Positions 6,058-11,388 of a DNA stretch of 11,388 bases are shown piece by piece (position 1 is the first letter of the stretch; every line of letters begins with the position of its first letter). The notes beneath the pieces are model-generated. The model ran no database searches. It was given only the letters and a program-made list of their open reading frames with translations, and was not told the origin of the DNA. Source of the DNA: Prevotellaceae bacterium (GTDB lineage Bacteria; Bacteroidota; Bacteroidia; Bacteroidales; UBA932). The DNA is taken from NCBI GenBank assembly GCA_031289385.1, contig JAITPP010000276.1, positions 1 through 11,388 on the forward strand, written 5' to 3'. Position numbers and translations under genes: made by a program.

Positions 6058-7053
6058 TTATTCTTTATCAAGTTTATATTTAGAAACGTCCATGCCAAAC
6101 GATAGTTTAAGATTTTCGAGAAGTTCGTCGAGTTCGGTAAGCGATTTTTTGCCAAAGTTTCTGAACCGCAACAAGTCGTTTCTGCTTAATTTTACAAGTT
6201 CGCCAAGTGTTTTAATATCGGCTGCTTTCAGACAATTAAGTGCGCGTACCGATAGTTCCATATCAACCAACCGTTGTTTTAGTAATTGTCGAACACGCAA
6301 TAATTCTTCATCAAATTCATCGGGCGTTGCGGCTTCGTCGGTTTCGATGGTTATTTTTTCATCGCTAAACAGCATAAAGTGATAAATTAATAATTTAGCT
6401 GCTTTTTTGAGTGCTTCCTTAGGATGCACCGAGCCATCGGTGGTTATTTCGAGTATTAATTTTTCGTAGTCGGTTTTTTGTTCTACACGAAAATTTTCTG
6501 CTGTAAAGTTCACATTTATAATCGGTGTAAATATCGAATCGACAGGAATTACTCCAAATTCGGCATTTTCGGGTTTATTTTCTTCGGCAGGAACCCATCC
6601 TCGTCCTTTTCCTATTGTTATTTGCAGTTGGAATTTTGCATTTTCGTCCATTTTGCAAATTACAAGTTCGGGGTTAAGAACTTTGAATACCGACATATTT
6701 GCGCTAAGTCCTTTTGCCGTAAGAGAGGTTTGTCCCGAAACGTTAATATTTACCTTTTCCGTATCTATTCCTTCAATATCATTCTTTTTTAGTCTTACTT
6801 TTTTAAGATTAAGAATGATGTCAACCACATTTTCAATAACACCCGGAATTGTTGAAAATTCATGGTCAACACCGGATATTTTTACCGATGTAATGGCGTA
6901 CCCTTCCAACGATGAAAGAAGAACTCGCCTGAGTGCGTTTCCGACAGTAATACCGTAGCCCGGTTCTAATGGGCGAAATTCAAATCGTCCAAAGGTGTCG
7001 GTTGATTCGAGCATTATTACTTGATTCGGTTTCTGAAATGCTAATATTGCCAT
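6058..7053 (-). CDS. rpoA: RNA polymerase alpha subunit
   Basis: Alpha dimerises to nucleate the RNA polymerase core and contacts activators and UP elements. The 331 residues have the usual layout. The N-terminal assembly domain is about 1-230, with GRFEFRPLEPGYGITVGNALRRVLLSSLEG at 22-51 and the ITSVKISGVDHEFSTIPGV stretch. A short acidic linker near 236-250 (TDEAATPDEFDEELL) leads to the C-terminal domain at about 255-325. That domain holds SVRALNCLKAADIKTLGEL and FRNFGKKSLTELDELL, including the Arg and Asn that in E. coli (R265, N268) contact DNA. It lies between rpsD (60 bp, with a hairpin) and rplQ (6 bp). Length and motifs are normal. Confidence 0.98.
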   Translation of the reverse strand: MAILAFQKPNQVIMLESTDTFGRFEFRPLEPGYGITVGNALRRVLLSSLEGYAITSVKISGVDHEFSTIPGVIENVVDIILNLKKVRLKKNDIEGIDTEKVNINVSGQTSLTAKGLSANMSVFKVLNPELVICKMDENAKFQLQITIGKGRGWVPAEENKPENAEFGVIPVDSIFTPIINVNFTAENFRVEQKTDYEKLILEITTDGSVHPKEALKKAAKLLIYHFMLFSDEKITIETDEAATPDEFDEELLRVRQLLKQRLVDMELSVRALNCLKAADIKTLGELVKLSRNDLLRFRNFGKKSLTELDELLENLKLSFGMDVSKYKLDKE

Positions 7054-7083
7054 ATTTTTTTATTTTTATTTAAATTTGTGAAG

Positions 7084-7104
7084 ATTGAAGTAGTTTACTT
7101 CAAT
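7084..7104 (-). other. Intercistronic hairpin between rpsD and rpoA
   Basis: ATTGAAGTA (7084-7092) and TACTTCAAT (7096-7104) are a perfect 9-bp inverted repeat with a 3-nt loop. In the minus-strand mRNA the stem starts 9 nt after the rpsD stop codon. No T-run follows immediately (the A/T-rich sequence near 7054-7077 is mostly A on the coding strand), so it is unlikely to terminate. It could be an RNA processing or stability element, or a control site for rpoA translation. Confidence 0.55.
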
Positions 7105-7113
7105 ATCTTTCAA

Positions 7114-7722
7114 TTACTTAGAGTATAACTCTACTATCAACTGCTCGTTGATGGTTTCAGGTATTTCGCTGCGATCAACTTTATTGATATATTTGCCTGC
7201 AAGCGTTGTACTGTCCCATTCGAGCCATGAATATCTGCTTGTTGTAAGTCCGCTCAACGAGCTTTGTATTACTTCAAGTGATTTTGATTTTTCACGAACG
7301 CCAACAACATCTCCTACTTTTACTATATACGATGGGATATTGCATACGTCGCCGTTTACAACAATGTGGCGATGCCCAACAAGTTGGCGGGCTGCTGCAC
7401 GTGTAGGTGCAATACCCAAACGATAAACGATATTATCAAGTCGGCTTTCGAGTAAAATGATAAGGTTTTCGCCTTTACGTCCTTTCATTTTCGATGCGCG
7501 TTCGTAGAATATACGAAATTGGCGTTCGAGCAAGCCGTACGTGTATTTTACTTTTTGTTTTTCTTGCAACTGAGTACCGTATTCGGATATTTTTTTGCGT
7601 TTTTTAGCTAATCCATGTTGTCCGGGAGGAAAATTTTTTCTATCCAAGTATTTATCCGGACCATAAATAGGCTCGCCGAATTTGCGTGCAATTTTTGTTT
7701 TAGGACCTATGTATTTTGCCAT
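7114..7722 (-). CDS. rpsD: 30S ribosomal protein S4
   Basis: S4 is a primary 16S rRNA-binding protein that starts small-subunit assembly and, in E. coli, represses the alpha operon. The 202 residues begin MAKYIGPKTKIARKFGEPI; then come KNFPPGQHG at 29-37 and the S4 RNA-binding domain at about 93-155 (ESRLDNIVYRLGIAPTRAAARQLVGHRHIVVNG). The N-terminal region has no zinc-binding Cys cluster, so it is the Cys-free form. It lies 23 bp after rpsK and 60 bp before rpoA. Autoregulation is possible, but the S4 target in Bacteroidota is not known to me. Confidence 0.97.
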   Translation of the reverse strand: MAKYIGPKTKIARKFGEPIYGPDKYLDRKNFPPGQHGLAKKRKKISEYGTQLQEKQKVKYTYGLLERQFRIFYERASKMKGRKGENLIILLESRLDNIVYRLGIAPTRAAARQLVGHRHIVVNGDVCNIPSYIVKVGDVVGVREKSKSLEVIQSSLSGLTTSRYSWLEWDSTTLAGKYINKVDRSEIPETINEQLIVELYSK

Positions 7723-7745
7723 AATCTCTTTTATTATTTAATTTA

Positions 7746-8135
7746 TTAAACTCTACGTCTTCCTTTTGGGCGACATCCGTTATGCGGAAGTGGCGTAACA
7801 TCAACAATTTCTGTTATTTCAATTCCTGCCGAATTTATTGTGCGCATTGCCGATTCGCGACCTGAGCCCGGACCTTTAACAAATACTTTTACTCTGCGAA
7901 GCCCCAAGTCGTAAGCTACTTTCGAGCAATCGGCTGCGGCTGTCTGTGCTGCATAAGGTGTATTTTTCTTTGAACCTCTGAAACCCATTTTACCTGCCGA
8001 CGACCAGCTGATAACTTGTCCATCCATATTCGTCAGAGATATAATAATGTTGTTGAAACTTGAATGAATGTGAGCTTGCCCTGCAACTTCAACTTTTACA
8101 ACTTTCTTTTTGGTTGTTCCTTGTTTCTTTGCCAT
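7746..8135 (-). CDS. rpsK: 30S ribosomal protein S11
   Basis: S11 sits on the platform of the small subunit near the 3' end of 16S rRNA and the mRNA exit. The 129 residues equal the usual bacterial length. A Lys-rich N-terminus (MAKKQGTTKKKVVK) is followed by GQAHIHSSFNNIIISLT (19-35), SWSSAGKMGFRGSKKNTPYAAQ (43-64) and the C-terminal HNGCRPKGRRRV. That end includes the HNG motif whose Asn is modified in E. coli S11. It lies 8 bp after rpsM and 23 bp before rpsD, in the usual order. Confidence 0.98.
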   Translation of the reverse strand: MAKKQGTTKKKVVKVEVAGQAHIHSSFNNIIISLTNMDGQVISWSSAGKMGFRGSKKNTPYAAQTAAADCSKVAYDLGLRRVKVFVKGPGSGRESAMRTINSAGIEITEIVDVTPLPHNGCRPKGRRRV

Positions 8136-8143
8136 TTTACTTA

Positions 8144-8521
8144 CTATTTAGTTGCTTTTTTCTTGTTTGCTACTGTTTTCTTCTTACCTTTACGTGTACG
8201 GGCATTGTTTTTTGTACTTTGTCCGCGCACAGGCAAGCCAATACGATGACGGATTCCTCGGTAACATCCGATGTCCATCAATCGTTTAATGTTTAGCTGA
8301 ATTTGTGAACGAAGTTCTCCTTCTATCACATATTCGCTTCCTATTATACTACGAATTGCGGCTACTTGCTCGTCATTCCATTCTTTAATTTTGGAATTAA
8401 CGTCAACGCCTGCTTTTGCAAGAATAGTACGGGATGCGCTGCGTCCTATTCCGAAGATATAGGTTAGTCCTATTTCCCCTCGTTTGTTGTCTGGTAAATC
8501 AACACCTGCTATACGTGCCAT
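8144..8521 (-). CDS. rpsM: 30S ribosomal protein S13
   Basis: S13 lies in the head of the small subunit and contacts the P-site tRNA and the large subunit. The 125 residues start MARIAGVDLPDNKRGEIGLTYIFGIGRS, keep the helix-two-turn-helix core, and have the conserved GCYRGIRHRIGLPVRGQSTKNNARTRKG at about 82-109 before a Lys-rich C-terminus. The start is fixed by the conserved N-terminus. Its initiation sequence AAGAAAATAAATGG is duplicated exactly 28 bp upstream in the leader. It lies 61 bp after rpmJ and 8 bp before rpsK. Confidence 0.97.
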   Translation of the reverse strand: MARIAGVDLPDNKRGEIGLTYIFGIGRSASRTILAKAGVDVNSKIKEWNDEQVAAIRSIIGSEYVIEGELRSQIQLNIKRLMDIGCYRGIRHRIGLPVRGQSTKNNARTRKGKKKTVANKKKATK

Positions 8522-8549
8522 TTATTTTCTTATTTAATTGTTTAACCAT
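8499..8549 (-). other. Possible 16-codon leader ORF overlapping rpsM start
   Basis: An ATG at 8549-8547 opens a frame encoding MVKQLNKKINGTYSRC that stops with TGA at 8501-8499, inside rpsM and out of frame with it. Its initiation context is the same 14 bases as that of rpsM (AAGAAAATAAATGG). If it is used, its ribosomes would end just after the rpsM start. It is seen as an open frame only; there is no evidence of translation. Confidence 0.25.
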
Positions 8550-8559
8550 TTATTTTCTT
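8518..8559 (-). repeat. 14-bp direct repeat of the rpsM initiation region
   Basis: AAGAAAATAAATGG on the minus strand occurs at 8531-8518 (the true rpsM start) and at 8559-8546, 28 bp upstream. Both copies include an ATG. They are separated by TTAAACAATTAAAT. The repeat may be a chance product of A-rich leaders, a small duplication, or a translation control element. Confidence 0.6.
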
Positions 8560-8582
8560 TCGGGTTTAAATCCGTTGTTTTA

Positions 8583-8699
8583 TTATCCTTGACGTTGTTT
8601 GAACTTAGGATTTTTTTTACAAATAACGTATAAGCGACCTTTGCGCTTAACTATTTTGCAGTCATCACTGCGCTTTTTAATTGATGCTCTTACTTTCAT
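8583..8699 (-). CDS. rpmJ: 50S ribosomal protein L36
   Basis: L36 is a tiny large-subunit protein near the peptidyl-transferase region. The 38 residues run from MKVRASIKKRSDDCK to NPKFKQRQG, with the canonical MKVRAS start and KQRQG end, and the length equals E. coli L36. The classical form binds zinc through Cys11, Cys14, Cys27 and His33. Here Cys14 and Cys27 remain, but position 11 is Ser and position 33 is Phe, so the zinc site is half lost and probably does not bind. It lies between infA (14 bp before) and rpsM (61 bp after), the standard place. The ATG at 8699 is the only sensible start. Confidence 0.95.
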   Translation of the reverse strand: MKVRASIKKRSDDCKIVKRKGRLYVICKKNPKFKQRQG

Positions 8700-8713
8700 A
8701 TCGCTTAGTTGTT

Positions 8714-8947
8714 TTAAAATTTATTAGTATTTGAATAGCGAAACGATATTCGTGCTTTTGTTAAATCGTAAGGCGACATTTCTACTCGCACTTTATCTCC
8801 GGGAAGAATTTTTATGTAGTGCATTCTCATTTTCCCTGATATGTGTGCGATAACAATGTGTCCGTTATCTAACTCCACACGAAACATTGCATTTGACAAT
8901 GCTTCTATTACCCTTCCATCTTTTTCTATGGCTGCTTGTTTTGCCAT
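8714..8947 (-). CDS. infA: Translation initiation factor IF-1
   Basis: IF-1 binds the ribosomal A site during initiation and assists IF-2 and IF-3. The 77 residues are a single S1-like OB fold: MAKQAAIEKDGRVIEALSNAMFRVEL (1-26), then NGHIVIAHISGKMRMHYIKILPGDKV and SPYDLTKARISFRY. This is a few residues longer than the roughly 72 of E. coli, the extra lying at the C-terminus (NTNKF). The gene lies 30 bp after map and 14 bp before rpmJ, the usual neighbours. Confidence 0.97.
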   Translation of the reverse strand: MAKQAAIEKDGRVIEALSNAMFRVELDNGHIVIAHISGKMRMHYIKILPGDKVRVEMSPYDLTKARISFRYSNTNKF

Positions 8948-8977
8948 TTTTTATTAATATTATGTTATTTTCTTTAA

Positions 8978-9751
8978 TTAATTATTTTTTTCTTCTATAA
9001 ATTTGAAAGTTGACAGTATATCTGCTTTTACTCCTTGTCGTATGGCAACTGCAAGTTCAAAATGTGCCGAATATTTATTATCACAAGTGCGAACTGTCCA
9101 GCCATCGCCTTCTATGTATATATCTCGTCGTCCTAAATTTATCATTGGTTCTATGCAAATCACCATTCCGCTTTGCAGTTTTGTTCCGTTTCCTCTTTTG
9201 CCGTAATTGGGTACATCTGGTTTTTCGTGCATATCGCGTCCGAGTCCATGTCCAATCATTTCGCGAACTACCGAGTATCCGTGTGCTTCGGCGTGTGTTT
9301 GAACGGCGTTTGCTATATCTCCTGTTCGTGCGCCGGGTTTTATTTGTTCTATGCCTTTATAAAGGCTTTCTTTTGTAACTTTCAAAAGATTTTCGGCTTC
9401 TGCGCTTATTTTGCCTACTGCAAATGTATAAGCCGAATCGCCGTAAAAACCTTTCATTCGAGTTCCGCAATCAACAGATACAATATCACCTTCTTGCAAA
9501 CAATAGTTTGATGGTATGCCGTGAACAACCACACTGTTTACCGATATGCAAAGAGTATTTGGAAAGCCGTTGTAACCTAAAAATCCGGGTTCTGCTCCGT
9601 TATCACGAATATACTCTTCGGCTATTTTGTCGAGTGCGAGTGTTGTGATTCCCGATTTTATATGTTTTCCGACTTCTGCCAAAGTTCTTGATACCAAAAG
9701 ATTATTTTCTCTTAGTATTTCAATTTCTTCGTCGGTTTTCAAATTTATCAT
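8978..9751 (-). CDS. map: Type I methionine aminopeptidase
   Basis: This enzyme removes the initiator methionine from new proteins in the cytoplasm, using a two-metal centre. The 257 residues match the E. coli length (264), with no N-terminal extension. The metal ligands are all present: Asp94 (VSVDCG), Asp105 (YGDSAYTF), His168 (MIGHGLG), Glu201 (CIEPMI) and Glu232 (HFELAVAI). The substrate-contact histidines His78 (VVHGIP) and His175 (DMHEKP) are also there. It lies 33 bp after secY and 30 bp before infA; secY-map-infA is a classical order that places N-terminal processing beside export and initiation. Confidence 0.98.
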   Translation of the reverse strand: MINLKTDEEIEILRENNLLVSRTLAEVGKHIKSGITTLALDKIAEEYIRDNGAEPGFLGYNGFPNTLCISVNSVVVHGIPSNYCLQEGDIVSVDCGTRMKGFYGDSAYTFAVGKISAEAENLLKVTKESLYKGIEQIKPGARTGDIANAVQTHAEAHGYSVVREMIGHGLGRDMHEKPDVPNYGKRGNGTKLQSGMVICIEPMINLGRRDIYIEGDGWTVRTCDNKYSAHFELAVAIRQGVKADILSTFKFIEEKNN

Positions 9752-9784
9752 TAAATAAAGAACTTTTTTATATCAACTTTTTAA

Positions 9785-11104
9785 TTACATTCCCGAGCGT
9801 CCTTTCAGTTTGCCGGTTTTCATCAATCCATCGTAATGCCTCATCAAAAGATGACTTTCTATTTGTTGTAATGTATCAAGAACAACTCCAACAAGAATCA
9901 ATAATGATGTTCCTCCGTAAAATTGCGCAAATCCGTTACGGTCAATTCCGAAAACTATTGCTGCAAAGGTAGGAAGAATTGCCACTATTGCCAAAAAGAA
10001 TGAGCCGGGCAATGTAATTCTTGACATTACATTGTCTAAATATTCGGCTGTTCGTTTGCCGGGTTTTACGCCGGGTATAAATCCTCCGTTCTTTTTCATA
10101 TCTTCTGCCATATTTGTTGGATTAACAGTTACAGCGGTGTAGAAGTATGTAAATATCATTACCAAAAGCCCAAATATAAAGTTATACCAAAATCCGTATT
10201 GGTTGTTTAGGGCTGTTGAGCCTGCAAAACCTGTAAATAATAGCGGAATCATCATCAATGCTTGTGCAAAGATAATAGGCATAACTCCTGCTGCGTTAAT
10301 TTTCAACGGGATATACTGACGTTGTCCGCCGTATTGTTTGTTGCCTACTATGCGGCGTGCATATTGTACGGGTATTTTGCGCACTCCCTGTACAAGTGCT
10401 ATACATGCTACAAATATAAAGAATAAAACAACCATTTCAACAATGAACATTAATATACCGCCTTGGTTTTGTGTAAAGCGTGTTCCTACTTCGGCTACTA
10501 ATGCAAACGGCAGGCGTGCTATAATACCAATCATAATTATCAACGATATTCCGTTTCCTATTCCTCTGTCGGTAATACGTTCGCCCAGCCACATTACAAA
10601 CATTGTGCCTGCGAGCAGTATTATTGTAGATGTTGTATTAAACCAAACTCCGCTTACAAGAAATGCATCCGGAGGTAATTGCAGGTGCAGATTGACGATA
10701 TACGCCGGTCCTTGAAACAGTAGTATTAATATTGTCAAATAGCGTGTATATTGGTTCATTTTGCGGCGTCCGCTTTCGCCTTCGCGTTGCAAACGTTGAA
10801 AATAGGGCACCATAATTCCCAACAGCTGTATAACGATTGATGCTGAAATATATGGCATTATACCTAATGCAAATATTGAAGCATTACTAAATGCGCCACC
10901 TGAAAACATATTGAGTAAGCCTATAAGTCCATCTTGTCCTTGTGCTGCTAATTTAGAACCGCTAATTGCGGTGGCATCAATTCCCGGAAGGACAATAAAA
11001 CTACCCAATCGATAAATCAAAACCAAAGCCAGCGTATAAAATATTCTTTTACGCAGTTCTTCAATTTTGAAAATGTTTTTTATCGTCGTGATAAGTTTTT
11101 TCAT
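9785..11104 (-). CDS. secY: Preprotein translocase channel subunit SecY
   Basis: SecY forms the channel through which SecA- or ribosome-driven proteins cross or enter the inner membrane. The 439 residues hold about ten membrane segments, the first near 21-40 (IFYTLALVLIYRLGSFIVLP). Conserved motifs are GIMPYISASIVIQLL (81-95), GERITDRGIGNGISLIIMIGI (174-194), the NPTNMAEDMKKNGGFIPGVKPGKRTAEYLD loop (328-357) and TLPGSFF (364-370). In that loop, GVKPG replaces the GIRPG of E. coli, so the loop Arg is Lys; I believe this is common in Bacteroidota. Its ATG overlaps the rplO stop codon by ATGA, which implies coupled translation. It ends 33 bp before map. Confidence 0.98.
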   Translation of the reverse strand: MKKLITTIKNIFKIEELRKRIFYTLALVLIYRLGSFIVLPGIDATAISGSKLAAQGQDGLIGLLNMFSGGAFSNASIFALGIMPYISASIVIQLLGIMVPYFQRLQREGESGRRKMNQYTRYLTILILLFQGPAYIVNLHLQLPPDAFLVSGVWFNTTSTIILLAGTMFVMWLGERITDRGIGNGISLIIMIGIIARLPFALVAEVGTRFTQNQGGILMFIVEMVVLFFIFVACIALVQGVRKIPVQYARRIVGNKQYGGQRQYIPLKINAAGVMPIIFAQALMMIPLLFTGFAGSTALNNQYGFWYNFIFGLLVMIFTYFYTAVTVNPTNMAEDMKKNGGFIPGVKPGKRTAEYLDNVMSRITLPGSFFLAIVAILPTFAAIVFGIDRNGFAQFYGGTSLLILVGVVLDTLQQIESHLLMRHYDGLMKTGKLKGRSGM

Positions 11105-11388
11105 TGATTTTTGTTTTTAGATTTTTCGTCTATTTGGGTAACTGTTCCTTGTAGTGCTTCAATTAGTTCAACAGCCTTTTTCGAGAAAGCGTGTGCCGTA
11201 ACATCAATTTTAATTGTAAGTTCTCCGTTTCCTAAAATCTTTACAAGATGATTTTTCGATACAAGCCCTGCTTCAACAAAGGTGTTGAATGTAAGTGTTG
11301 TAGTGCCGAGTTTTTCGGATAATGCCTGTAATGTCGAAACATTTATGGCTTTATATTCTTTACGGCTCATGTTAGTAAAACCGAATTT
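11101..11388 (-). CDS. rplO: 50S ribosomal protein L15, C-terminal part
   Basis: The frame is open to the right edge: the 95 visible residues start KFGFTNMSRKEYKAINVS, and the KFGF and EYKAIN words match the middle of L15. The N-terminal part, about 50-55 residues of the usual 145-150, lies outside the window, so the Met at 11370 is internal and not the start. The C-terminal signature HLVKILGNGELTIKIDVTAHAFSKKAVELIE is present and intact. L15 is an assembly protein of the large subunit. Its TGA stop overlaps the secY start in ATGA, the tightest junction of the operon. Confidence 0.95.
   Translation of the reverse strand, partial: KFGFTNMSRKEYKAINVSTLQALSEKLGTTTLTFNTFVEAGLVSKNHLVKILGNGELTIKIDVTAHAFSKKAVELIEALQGTVTQIDEKSKNKNQ

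Noticed and set aside
8561..8574. Near-palindrome CGGGTTTAAATCCG between rpmJ and rpsM
   Set aside because: It has no loop for an RNA hairpin, contains a mismatched pair, and no regulator for it is known to me.
10338..10715. Plus-strand open frame opposite secY (125 codons)
   Set aside because: Shadow of the conserved secY codons; no recognisable domain.

Overview
The window looks like a chromosomal segment of a low-GC member of the Bacteroidota, most likely Bacteroidales or a relative. Four things point there. The order rplO-secY-map-infA-rpmJ-rpsM-rpsK-rpsD-rpoA-rplQ is typical of the phylum. The omega subunit is the distinctive short Bacteroidota type. A DUF4835/PorD-like secreted protein, a family I know only from this phylum, sits next to recN. 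The one clear promoter matches the phylum's TTTG / TAnnTTTG form, and start codons follow A-rich leaders rather than Shine-Dalgarno sequences.

Layout: positions 1-410 hold no gene but are packed with structured intergenic repeats: a long palindrome with an inner tandem repeat, a terminator-like hairpin, two stem-loops sharing a loop core, and copies of AATTCGTAATT. A promoter at about 386-418 then drives a plus-strand cluster: bamD (outer-membrane assembly lipoprotein), rpoZ (RNA polymerase omega, with a long Lys/Asp repeat tail), a DUF4835/PorD-like exported protein, recN (DNA repair ATPase) and nagB (glucosamine-6-phosphate deaminase). The gaps are 20-64 bp, so one transcript is plausible.

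From the right edge to 5440 the minus strand carries the end of the large ribosomal-protein operon: rplO (partial), secY, map, infA, rpmJ, rpsM, rpsK, rpsD, rpoA, rplQ. It ends in a clear rho-independent terminator at 5370-5410. The two gene blocks converge on a 198-bp spacer with a perfect 18-bp tandem duplication and A/T hairpins.

Functionally this is core machinery: ribosomal subunits, initiation, N-terminal Met removal, the Sec channel and RNA polymerase alpha on one strand; envelope assembly, omega, a probable type IX secretion factor, recombination repair and amino-sugar catabolism on the other. I found no defence system, mobile element, CRISPR array, tRNA or rRNA. The main curiosities are the omega and L17 repeat tails, an L36 with half of its zinc ligands, a duplicated initiation region before rpsM, an intercistronic hairpin between rpsD and rpoA, and the repeat block before bamD.
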